This document shows positions 1 to 9,700 of a stretch of 54,854 nt of DNA, one piece after another; positions within the stretch are counted from its first letter, which is position 1; each line of letters starts with the position of its first letter. The position numbers were made by a program, and so were the translations under genes. A model generated the notes under the pieces. It worked only from the letters and a program-made list of their open reading frames with translations, had not been told where the DNA came from and did no database searches. Origin of the DNA: a virus; the IMG/VR virus record IMGVR_UViG_3300010149_000026, positions 1 through 54,854 of that record; one strand, written 5' to 3'.

Positions 1-3000
1 AAACCAATTAAGATCAAGGCTGCAACTGAAACCACATTCACTATTAATGTGGGTGGTTATGCAAATGGTACTGCACACACATTCGTACGTGCAACAGAAG
101 GTGCGGTACGTGATGACGTAGTAACATTCTCAGATCCAGCGATGATCGAAGAATTCAAGACTCCAACTGGTGTTGCATACACTGTAGGAACTGGTGTATT
201 TACTCTGACTATTCCAAATCATGGTTTGAGTGCAGGGGATCGTGTAGAACTGATGCCAGGATCGTTCACATTCACATGTGGTTCTGACAACAACCTATCA
301 GAGATCTCTCATCCACGTCCATCAGATCCACCATACAGAAAACCGTTGACAATTACTGCAACGCCTGATATTAATACAATCCAAGTAAATGTGGGTGTTG
401 GTACTGGTGGTGCACATACATTCGTACGTGTCGCAGATAATGCGGTTGCGGTACTTCGTGCAAACGCAGATGAAGTAAACGCATTCGAAACACTTCAAGC
501 GAACCGTGACTTCCTTGCAAATGAAGTTGTCGGATATCTTGCAAACACTTACTTCACTTATGACAGTGCGAAGTGTGAAAGAGATACAGGGTTCCTTATC
601 GATGCAGTAAAACGTGACGTTCTTACTGGTTCTAACTACAACGCTGTTTACATGGGTAAAGGTTATCGTATCGGTACTCAAGGTGCAGACACAGTTGTCA
701 ATGATCAGTTAACTGAAACAGTTGGTGCATTCACATGGTTGAAACAACAGGTATCTGCGAAAATATCAGGTACTGCACAGACACGTGCTGAAGCTGCATT
801 TGATGAAGTTATCGATATCGTAACAAACGGTACAAGTGCCGCAGATGTAATCAACTTCGGTGACTCATATGTGTCTAACGATGCATTGAACACTCGTGGT
901 ATCATTCAATCTAACAAAGCATTCCTACAAGCAGAAATCACTGCATGGTTGGCAGTTGAGTATCCATCGTTCACATACGATGTTGCAAAATGCGAAAGAG
1001 ATGTCGGAATTCTAGTTGACGCTGCATCTTATGATATCCAACATGGTTCAAACGTTGCATCTATCAACGTTGCAAGACTTTATTTTGAAAACGCAGTTTC
1101 TGTTCTTCCAGTAGAACAAAGACATATTACTGCAGAATCGTTCCAGCATATTGCAAACGTTGCCAAGAAACTTGCACGTAACGAAACTGTTACTCCTACA
1201 ACTGGTAATGCTGTTACTCCTACATCTTGGACTAATGTAGAATACACACCAACTGATGTGACATACAATCCAATTTCTGGTATCATGGTTATCGATCTTG
1301 GTGAAGCGCACAACTTTGTACAAGATGATTACATGATCTTTGATCCAGAGTCAATCACATTGTCTTGTGGTTCACCAGTTCAAGAGATTGTACATCCACG
1401 TCCAACTGATCCAGTATACGAAAAACCAGTTCGTGTTCTTGCGACTACTGCAAATACTATCACACTAGATGTGGGTGATGCAGGTGGTTATGAAGAAGAG
1501 CATGGGTTTGTATCTGCAACAACTGGTGCAATCAAGAAATACTTCTCTGACTTTATGGGTCAACGAGTAGAAGATCTTGTCAATATTGTTTCTGACTCTA
1601 TTGAAGAAGATACACTACTACGTCTCCCTGCAGAGATTGAACCAAACGATATTGGAACTGCATTCTATCAGACTGCTGCAAAAGGTACAATTGTCGGTGG
1701 TGGTTCTACTGCACTTGAAGCAGTTGTTAAAGGTGGTTCTGGTGGTATCGATGGTGCACAAGGTGGTCTCATCTCTTACAACGTTGGTGGCCCACAACAG
1801 GCATACAGAACTTCGAAGTTCTCACCATTCGAGTTTGGGCCAGGCAACACTGGATATGCAGAAGAGTTCCAAACTGCAACTAAACTTATCAATGGTCTAA
1901 CAGAGAAACTACAGACAGAAGTAACTGAGTATATTAACGAAACATATAACGGTGTTGGTTTCCAACAGTCTAAATGTACTCGTGACACTGGTTACTTGGT
2001 CGATGCGGTTTCTGAAGATATACTCTACGGTGGTAACGCTGCAACAGTCAAGGCTGCAGAAGCGTACTTCATTAACTCTATCAACTTGTTACCAGAATAT
2101 CAGTACGATGCAACACAGGCGGCATTTACCCACCTCGCAGATCGTGCAGAGAAAGTTGTTTTGGAAACAGTTATTGAACCACACTTCGAAGGTGCATACA
2201 CTCCAACTGATGTCGACTATGATCCAGTAGAAGGATCTATGGTACTGACTCTTGGTGCGCATGATATCTTAGAAGGTGATTTCATCTGGTTCGAAACTGA
2301 AGGTATCACATTCGAGTGTGTAAACACTGCTACTTCATCTACTGTTCAGATTTCACATCCACGTGCAGTCGCAGGGGATGGTTATCCAGATCCAGCATAC
2401 TTGACTCCATGGCCTGTTAAATCAGTTGATGCAACTACTGTTACTTTGACTGGATTCAACGCAGGTGGTTACGCTGGTGCACATACATTCGTAAGTGCAA
2501 CTGCAGACGCAATCAAACATGTACAGTATCAAACTGTTGCACAGAACTTCTCTGGTACTGCAACATCTACACAGGTTGCTCAGAGAGTTCAGGATCTGAT
2601 GTTGGTAATTGCAAATATTGTGGATGATCGTACAAACGAAAACATCCCTGCAGTTGCAGATGCTCCAACATACACTCCACTTAGAACATTTGCACGTGAT
2701 CAAATTCAGTCAAACCGTAAGTTCTTGATTGAAGAAACTGTTGCCTTCTTGAATGATTCATACTATACTTACGATGGTGATAAGTGTTTCAGAGACACAG
2801 GTTTCCTAATCGATGCGGTCAAGTGGACTTCACCGAATACACCATTTACTGGTCAGGAGTATCCACTCGTTCAGGCTGCAACTTCTTACTTGACAGGAAC
2901 TGCAGGTGCAACTCGTACTCGTGAAACTCAGATCAGTGAGTTGGTAGGTGGTCTAAGATTTGTTAAAGATAAACTGAGAGGCATCATCCGCAAAGAAGAG

Positions 3001-6000
3001 AAAGTACTATCTAAGTACGATGATACGTATCTTCTTGAAGAACAACTTGATCAAGGGTTCGAATCAATCATTGATATGATGACAAATCCAAATGCAAACA
3101 CCACACCAATCTGGTCTGCAGAAGGATATATAAACGGTATTCGTGCAAGAGAAAACCTGCAAGCAAACAAAGCATTCTTACAGGCAGAAACAACTGCATA
3201 TATCGCAATCGTTCATCCATCTCTAACATATGATGTTGCGAAGTGTGAAAGAGATATCTCTCACATCCTTGATGCAGTATCTTGGGATATGCAATACGGT
3301 GCTGAAGAAAATGGCACAAACGTGATGACAGTAAACAACGCTAGACTGTATTTCGAAAATGCAGTAAGTGTTCTACCTGTTGATCAACGTGGCCCAACTG
3401 CAGATGTATTCCAACATATCGCAACAATGGCAGATAACATTGTAAGACTTATCGGTGTATCTAAAACTGCAGGTAACGCACTTGATCCAGTAACTTCTGG
3501 TCTGACTGCAACATCCACTGCACATGGTACTAAGGTTGAAGAACTTATCGAAATCATTGCCAATGCAGTTCTTGCAGATGATGGTATCGACGGTCTACCT
3601 GCAATGGTTGACAACAGTGTCTTCCTCAAGTCAACATATCCTGCTGGTGGTGTCATGTATGACATTATCGAAAGAGAAAAAGGAACAATGCAGTCTGCAA
3701 TCAACACTTATATTGCAGATAACTACAATGGTCTTGCATACAGTGAGTCTAAGTGTCGTCGTGATTTGGGTTATATTATCGATGGTATTTCGCACGATCT
3801 TCAGTACGATGGTAACTGGGCAACTCACAAGAATGCAGAAATCTATTTTGAAAATGCAATCAATACACTTCCTAAAGATCAACGTGATCCTACTCGTCGT
3901 GCATTCATGCATCTTGGTAAAACAATGGAGACAGTCTTACAACGTCTTCCAGTTGAACCAACTATATCTAACAGATTTGGTGCACGTTTCACTCCAACCA
4001 CTGCCACATATGATCCATTAACTGGTATCTTTACTGCAGAAGTTGGCCCACACGCACTAAAAGTTGGTGATGCAATCTGGATGGCAGATGAAAGTATCGT
4101 AATGTCATGCGACATGGGTAGTGGTGCAGTAAACCACTCCTCACCCGCTGCACATCATCCTTACTTCAGAAAACCATGTCCGATTACTGGTGTAACACGT
4201 ACATCGATCACAATGAATGTTGGTACTGGTGGTACTGGTAATTATCCTCACACATTTGTGAGTGCTGAAGTTGACGCTCTTGTTCAAGTAATTGGTAATC
4301 ATATACCACAAGACTTCCGTCATCTACCTGCAGTATATCCAGAACGTACTGATCTTAAGGGTGAAGCAATGAAACTTGCAAACATGATTGCAGATGCTGC
4401 ACTTGCAGAGGATCCATCAGGAATTCCTGCCCGTGTATCACCAGACACTTCATGGGTTCCAAGTAACATCATTGCATCTAAGAACTTGATTTCAGATATC
4501 TCTGATGAACTCGCAACGAAGGTTGTGGACTATGTATCTCGTGAGTGGGATGGACTATCATTCCCACGTGGTAAGTGTCGTCGTGATATGGGCTTCTTGG
4601 TTGATGCTGCATCACATGATGTTCAGTACGAAACAAACTATGCATCTCGTATCTCTGCACAGATCTACTTCGAAAACGGTGTATCTGTACTACCAGAAGA
4701 TACTCGCAGACAAACTGCAGATGTATATCGTACAATGAAACTTCTGATGTCTGACATCGTTCAAGAGATCGATACAACAAACACATCTATCACTACGACT
4801 GCACAAGACATCTCTGGTGATCCAGCAACTCCAACTGAGGGTACAGAAGTTGTTAACTTGATTGGTATCGTAGAAGATGTGATTCGTGAAGATAGTGTCG
4901 CTGCAATTCCTGCCCTACAGGAAGCGAATACTGCATGGGTATCAAGTGACTTGGTTGGTGCGAACAAACTTATCGAAGACAATAAAGTAGAACTCGCAGA
5001 CAAGTTAATCGAATTCATCAACACTGAGTTCAATGTACTTGACTATAACAAGTCTAAGTGTCGTCGTGATGTAGGATACCTACTAGATGCATTCTCATAT
5101 GACTTGAACTACGGTGGTAACAGTGCATCTCGTTGGAACGCAGACTTCTACTTCTGGAACTCAGTATATCGTATCCCAGAAGATCAACGTGAAGCGACTG
5201 CGAAGTCCTATCGTGAACTAGGTAGAATTTGTAAGAAGATCGTTACAGGTGATTACAAAGGTCAGTCACTCAAGTATGATACTGCAACTGAAATAGAGGC
5301 CAATAAAGTTGAAGGTCTCGCCAATATGTTCTATCTAACTCAGATAAATAAAGATACAAAAGAACTACAAACACTTATTGAACCAAATTATGATTGGGTT
5401 GAAAAACCATTTAGAGATGCAAAAGAAGTAATTCTGAAGAAACGTGGGCCTCTGCAGTATGATGTTGTAAGATTTGTTAACGCAACTTATAACTTTGTTG
5501 ATATTAACTTGACAAGACGTGATGCAGGTAACTTGTTGCAGACTATCGTCAACGACATCAAGTTTACTAACCCGAATACAGGACAACAAGGTTCGACTAA
5601 AGCGACAAGAACTTTCTCACAATCGTTCTTCGATCAAAAAGGTCAACAGGTATTCCCAGTATTCAATGCAACAACGCCTGGGTTGAGATTCATGGGTACA
5701 GTGGCGGATATCTCTGCACGTAATGCGTTGCAGTCAGATCCAAACCTTACTCTGAAACCAAATATGGCGTGGATCGTTTCTGATGATGCAAATATAAACT
5801 TCTACCAAGGAACTATATACTATTGGAACGGTGGAGCATGGGTTAATGACGGTCAAAATAATACTGATCTTCTATATGCGTTCTATAAAACATGGGATCG
5901 TATGAGAGACTTTATTATTGCGAACTATTCACCAGATGGAGCACACAGTGCATTTATCACTGCTCTGTTTGATGATTGTTTGAAAGGTAACGTCCTAAGA

Positions 6001-6312
6001 CCAGACGTGTTAACATTCGGTTCACTTGTTGAATCAATTGCTCACCAGTTTAACGGTGGTGCTGCAGGTGTTAACAGAACTGCGTTGCCACTGAACTTTA
6101 GAAACCTTGGGCCTGCAACGTCTGCGATTTCTTCGGTTCTCTCTGAAGATGGTGGTCGTGTAAGATGGTCTGGTGCAGACGAATTGAACAACCAGTACTT
6201 CGCAAGAGGTTTGAGAATTAACGGTAGAACAGGTCGAATCGAAGGAAGACCATTTACCTCATCTGTTCGTAAACTCGCAAGACGTGCATCGAACAGTAGA
6301 GCTGTAGTATAA
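1..6312 (+). CDS. Giant repeat-containing virion protein (5'-truncated)
   Basis: The reading frame is open from base 1, so the true start lies outside the window; a GTG at 49 is only the first in-frame start codon inside it. About 2,103 residues are visible. Two modules alternate. One is helical, with the core KCxRDxGxLxDAxxxD, seen eight times plus one degenerate copy lacking Cys. The other is a beta-type module with TFTCG, ISHPRPxDPxYxKP and GGxxHTFV, seen four times plus its tail at the extreme left. The C-terminal 450 residues lack these modules and end in a basic tail. Position before the fibre genes and gene 13, where T4 carries baseplate and fibre genes, suggests a baseplate-attached or fibre-like structural protein. 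No enzyme motif was recognised. Virion location is inferred from context; the family is unnamed to me. Confidence 0.8.
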   Translation, partial: KPIKIKAATETTFTINVGGYANGTAHTFVRATEGAVRDDVVTFSDPAMIEEFKTPTGVAYTVGTGVFTLTIPNHGLSAGDRVELMPGSFTFTCGSDNNLSEISHPRPSDPPYRKPLTITATPDINTIQVNVGVGTGGAHTFVRVADNAVAVLRANADEVNAFETLQANRDFLANEVVGYLANTYFTYDSAKCERDTGFLIDAVKRDVLTGSNYNAVYMGKGYRIGTQGADTVVNDQLTETVGAFTWLKQQVSAKISGTAQTRAEAAFDEVIDIVTNGTSAADVINFGDSYVSNDALNTRGIIQSNKAFLQAEITAWLAVEYPSFTYDVAKCERDVGILVDAASYDIQHGSNVASINVARLYFENAVSVLPVEQRHITAESFQHIANVAKKLARNETVTPTTGNAVTPTSWTNVEYTPTDVTYNPISGIMVIDLGEAHNFVQDDYMIFDPESITLSCGSPVQEIVHPRPTDPVYEKPVRVLATTANTITLDVGDAGGYEEEHGFVSATTGAIKKYFSDFMGQRVEDLVNIVSDSIEEDTLLRLPAEIEPNDIGTAFYQTAAKGTIVGGGSTALEAVVKGGSGGIDGAQGGLISYNVGGPQQAYRTSKFSPFEFGPGNTGYAEEFQTATKLINGLTEKLQTEVTEYINETYNGVGFQQSKCTRDTGYLVDAVSEDILYGGNAATVKAAEAYFINSINLLPEYQYDATQAAFTHLADRAEKVVLETVIEPHFEGAYTPTDVDYDPVEGSMVLTLGAHDILEGDFIWFETEGITFECVNTATSSTVQISHPRAVAGDGYPDPAYLTPWPVKSVDATTVTLTGFNAGGYAGAHTFVSATADAIKHVQYQTVAQNFSGTATSTQVAQRVQDLMLVIANIVDDRTNENIPAVADAPTYTPLRTFARDQIQSNRKFLIEETVAFLNDSYYTYDGDKCFRDTGFLIDAVKWTSPNTPFTGQEYPLVQAATSYLTGTAGATRTRETQISELVGGLRFVKDKLRGIIRKEEKVLSKYDDTYLLEEQLDQGFESIIDMMTNPNANTTPIWSAEGYINGIRARENLQANKAFLQAETTAYIAIVHPSLTYDVAKCERDISHILDAVSWDMQYGAEENGTNVMTVNNARLYFENAVSVLPVDQRGPTADVFQHIATMADNIVRLIGVSKTAGNALDPVTSGLTATSTAHGTKVEELIEIIANAVLADDGIDGLPAMVDNSVFLKSTYPAGGVMYDIIEREKGTMQSAINTYIADNYNGLAYSESKCRRDLGYIIDGISHDLQYDGNWATHKNAEIYFENAINTLPKDQRDPTRRAFMHLGKTMETVLQRLPVEPTISNRFGARFTPTTATYDPLTGIFTAEVGPHALKVGDAIWMADESIVMSCDMGSGAVNHSSPAAHHPYFRKPCPITGVTRTSITMNVGTGGTGNYPHTFVSAEVDALVQVIGNHIPQDFRHLPAVYPERTDLKGEAMKLANMIADAALAEDPSGIPARVSPDTSWVPSNIIASKNLISDISDELATKVVDYVSREWDGLSFPRGKCRRDMGFLVDAASHDVQYETNYASRISAQIYFENGVSVLPEDTRRQTADVYRTMKLLMSDIVQEIDTTNTSITTTAQDISGDPATPTEGTEVVNLIGIVEDVIREDSVAAIPALQEANTAWVSSDLVGANKLIEDNKVELADKLIEFINTEFNVLDYNKSKCRRDVGYLLDAFSYDLNYGGNSASRWNADFYFWNSVYRIPEDQREATAKSYRELGRICKKIVTGDYKGQSLKYDTATEIEANKVEGLANMFYLTQINKDTKELQTLIEPNYDWVEKPFRDAKEVILKKRGPLQYDVVRFVNATYNFVDINLTRRDAGNLLQTIVNDIKFTNPNTGQQGSTKATRTFSQSFFDQKGQQVFPVFNATTPGLRFMGTVADISARNALQSDPNLTLKPNMAWIVSDDANINFYQGTIYYWNGGAWVNDGQNNTDLLYAFYKTWDRMRDFIIANYSPDGAHSAFITALFDDCLKGNVLRPDVLTFGSLVESIAHQFNGGAAGVNRTALPLNFRNLGPATSAISSVLSEDGGRVRWSGADELNNQYFARGLRINGRTGRIEGRPFTSSVRKLARRASNSRAVV
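160..4290. repeat. Beta modules ending in HTFV (coding repeat)
   Basis: Four full modules start near 160, 1237, 2200 and 3991; a fifth ends at about 100. Each begins with a TPT-like stretch, carries a GD (hydrophobic) segment, a Cys in TFTCG or its variants, a HPR/HP-x-x-x-P-x-Y-x-x-P line, then T-I-x-x-N-V-G and GG-x-x-H-T/G-F-V. They interrupt the series of KCxRD modules and probably form small beta domains along the shaft; that is inference. Confidence 0.75.
553..5530. repeat. Nine KCxRD helical modules (coding repeat)
   Basis: The core Y/F-x-x-x-K-C-x-R-D-x-G-x-L-x-D-A recurs near 559, 976, 1960, 2770, 3229, 3742, 4567, 5047 and, without the Cys, 5503. Each is usually followed by a D-x-x-x-G-x-N segment and a Y-F-x-N/E-A/S line. 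Spacing is irregular (about 400-1,000 bases), because beta modules are inserted between some pairs. Eight copies keep one Cys at the same place. Confidence 0.85.
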
Positions 6313-6324
6313 AAGGAAAGAAAC

Positions 6325-6780
6325 ATGGCATACTCACAATATGAAGATGGAAACACAGGGATAACGGTCATTGTGACCTCCCAAGCACCAGATGCTTTGC
6401 CAATTGGATTTAACGCTGTATTAACTACAGAGTTTGATGAAGTTATTACTGTCCCCCAGTTTAGAGTTCCCGAACTTGTTTTCGGGGGTAGTGAAACAAT
6501 TGAGCCTGGCATCGGGGAAGTTATTTCACCACTCATTTTATGCAACACCACAAACGCTACTGCGACAGTTGATGTTAACATTTATAGATTCAGTAATTCG
6601 ATAACTTATGATTTAATTAAAAATTTACCTGTACCTGCTTATGACACAATCCCAATTCCAATTAACGGACAGTTCTTCGCTTCTGGTGATATCATGCAAG
6701 CACGTTGTAGTGCAAACCTTGCAATTACTGCAACGTTGTCATATACGGTAGGCCAGGCGGAGGAATACGATGTCGACTAG
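6325..6780 (+). CDS. Small beta-rich virion-associated protein
   Basis: 151 residues, starting at an ATG with AAGGAAAG just upstream. The sequence is almost entirely beta-type, with a repeated [NT]-x-T-A-T-V-D-V pattern and an L-V-K/P-V-P-x-x-x-T-I-P-I-P segment. This is typical of single-domain beta-sandwich proteins found beside fibre genes in marine T4-like phages. It has no signal peptide or catalytic motif. It sits 12 bases after the giant repeat gene and overlaps the collagen-like fibre gene by 11 bases, so the three are probably co-translated. The likely role is a virion decoration or fibre-connector protein; that is inferred from context and general sequence character only. Confidence 0.65.
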   Translation: MAYSQYEDGNTGITVIVTSQAPDALPIGFNAVLTTEFDEVITVPQFRVPELVFGGSETIEPGIGEVISPLILCNTTNATATVDVNIYRFSNSITYDLIKNLPVPAYDTIPIPINGQFFASGDIMQARCSANLAITATLSYTVGQAEEYDVD

Positions 6781-9700
6781 GTTTCGCACTTTTACTAATC
6801 GTGGATTTTCGATTGGTAATGGTATCCCACAAGATCCAGCGCAGTTAGATCCTGCTGCGTTTAAAGGTTCGGTAATTTACACGATTACCGACGAAATCCG
6901 TTATTCGGATGGAACGTCATGGATACCAGTTTCAGGTGCTCAAGGAACCACAGGTTTTCAAGGCCCAGATGGACTCCAAGGTATTCAAGGTGAATATGGG
7001 CCAGGATTTACAATCATTGGTTCTGTACCAGATGTAGATTCGGGTGGAGATCCACAGGCAACTCTTAATGCTGCGTTTGGATCTGCAAGTGTCGGTGACG
7101 GTGTCATTGATGACGCAGACGAAGAACTATGGATTTATGACGGTGTAAACTGGATTAACATTGGTACGTTTAGAGGTGTCCAAGGTTTCCAAGGCGTACA
7201 AGGCACACAGGGTGTGCAAGGTGATCTTGGCGCAAAAGGTGTCCAAGGTTTCAGAGGATTTAGAGGTTTCCAAGGTGTGCAGGGCGCACAAGGTACTCAG
7301 GGTTTCCAAGGTATTCAAGGAGATCGTGGTTATCAGGGCGTACAAGGTATGCAGGGAACCCAAGGATTACAGGGTGATCAGGGTACTCAAGGATTGCAAG
7401 GCCCACAAGGCCCGCAAGGAACGCAGGGCGTTCAAGGTACACAAGGCCCACAGGGAACTCAAGGGTTCCAAGGTGTTCAGGGTACAGACGGTGCATTCGC
7501 AGGTCAGGGTGTGCAAGGGCCTCAAGGCCCTCAAGGTACTCAGGGACTTCAAGGTGTACAGGGTACACAAGGCCCACAGGCATTCCAAGGTGTACAAGGT
7601 ACGCAAGGTTGGCAAGGTGAGGCGATTCAAGGTATCCAAGGTCAACAAGGCCCGCAGGGAGTACAAGGTACTCAAGGTCTGCAAGGTGATCAGGGTACTC
7701 AAGGCGTACAAGGCCCACAAGGCACAAAAGGTTTTCAAGGAAATCAAGGCGTTCAAGGTACACAAGGTGGAACTGGTGACACTGGTTTGCAGGGTCTTCA
7801 AGGGCCTCAAGGAACACAGGGTGTACAAGGCCTTGAAGGTTATTACGGTGGTCTAACATTCGAGTGGATCAACAACTCAACATCTGGGGATATATTCCCT
7901 GGCGTTGGGTATTTTGCGTTGGTCTCTGGAAGTACAAACTCTTCTACAGATGTTTACGCTGTTGACAAAATCTGGTTCGACGATAAACCATCTGATAGTA
8001 ATAGACGTATTGACGATCTATTCAATTACATAGATTCAAATCCAGGCGTTCCAAAAGGTCAGATGATGATCAGAACGCCTCGTGATACAACTAACAATGA
8101 CTTTGAATTCCTACTCTATCAAATCGATGATTGGACATGGGCAGGTAGTGGTGGTCAAGAAGACAACGGTTGGTTTGATGTTACATTTATTGAAAAATCT
8201 CTTTTAGGTTCTGGTGGTGCAAACACAGTTTCTTGGGATGATGCAACTGCCCGTTATGGTGACACTGCAATCATTTCATTCATGCCTTCTGGCCCAGTTG
8301 GCCCAACAGGTATTCAAGGTGTTCAAGGTGATCTTGGTTTCCAAGGTACACAAGGATCTCAAGGATTCCAAGGATCTCAAGGCGCTCAGGGTATTCAGGG
8401 GTTCCAAGGATTCCAAGGTATTCAAGGGGAAGCCATTCAAGGTGTTCAAGGCCCACAGGGTACACTTGGTATTCAAGGTTTCCAAGGCATTCAAGGTATC
8501 CAAGGTCAAGAGGGATCTCGTGTATTTGAAGTAACCAATAACGGTAACATTGCATACACGATTGATGGACAAGACAACCCAACACTACAGTTGTTGAGAG
8601 GTTTCACATATACATTTGATGTGAATGCGTCTGGACATCCATTCTTTCTTAAGACTTCACGTACACTTGGTACAGGTAACCAGTATACGCAAGGTGTCAC
8701 GAATAACGGTGCTGCAGTTGGTCTAGTAACAATTAGGGTTGCGTATAACGCACCAGATCAGATCTTCTACCAGTGTTCTCTCCATTCTGGTATGGGTGGA
8801 ACAATTAATATTTCTGATCTTGGCCCTCAAGGTGTTCAAGGCCCACAAGGTGTACAGGGTGATCTTGGTTTCCAAGGTGATTCGGGTTCCTTCGGTGGTG
8901 CAACATTTGACTACACATTCGATGGCGCAGGTACGACTGAGATTAACACTGCAGTCGGTGATATTCGTTTCAATAGTTCAACATTCTCTAATGTTACAGA
9001 AATTTATATCGACGAACGTGATGATAACTTCGTAAATTTAGACACTTACTATGCATCACTTGATACGGTAACTGGACTTGTCAAAGGTTCTTTGGTTGTT
9101 AAATCAAAGGCAGATCCTACTAACTTCTTTGTCTTCGATTATGAAGACATTACAGATGGTGGTGGATACTGGAAGTTCGAAGTTAATTATCTGACTGGTG
9201 CAGGTGCAAACTTTGCAGACAACGCAGACATCGTTGTCACATTTGCTCGTGCAGGTTCTACAGGTGCAGGCGTACAGGGTGCGCAAGGTACTGGTGGATT
9301 CCAAGGAACTGCAGGTAATCAGGGTATCCAAGGTGTTCAAGGTATCGGAAACCAAGGTACGCAGGGTATTCAAGGTATACAAGGTGACTTAGGTACACAG
9401 GGTTCAACAGGAACTGGAGCACAGGGTATTCAAGGCCCACAGGGTGCTGACGGTTTCCAAGGTGGATCAGGTTTCCAAGGTGCATCTGGTGCAGGTTCTC
9501 AGGGTGTACAAGGTATCCAAGGCGTTCAAGGTAATCAGGGTATTGCTGGTGAAGGCGCACAAGGTATTCAAGGTGGATTTGGTTCACAAGGTGTCCAAGG
9601 TATGCAGGGTGCTCAAGGCCCAACTGCGCAAGGTTCAGGTGGTTTGCCTGGCCCGCCCGGCGCACAGGGTTTCCAAGGTATCCAAGGTTCTCAGGGTATT

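Noticed and set aside
6042-6581. 179-codon minus-strand frame across the first gene boundary
   Set aside because: Antisense to two well-supported plus-strand genes; no promoter, ribosome-binding site or recognisable protein pattern.
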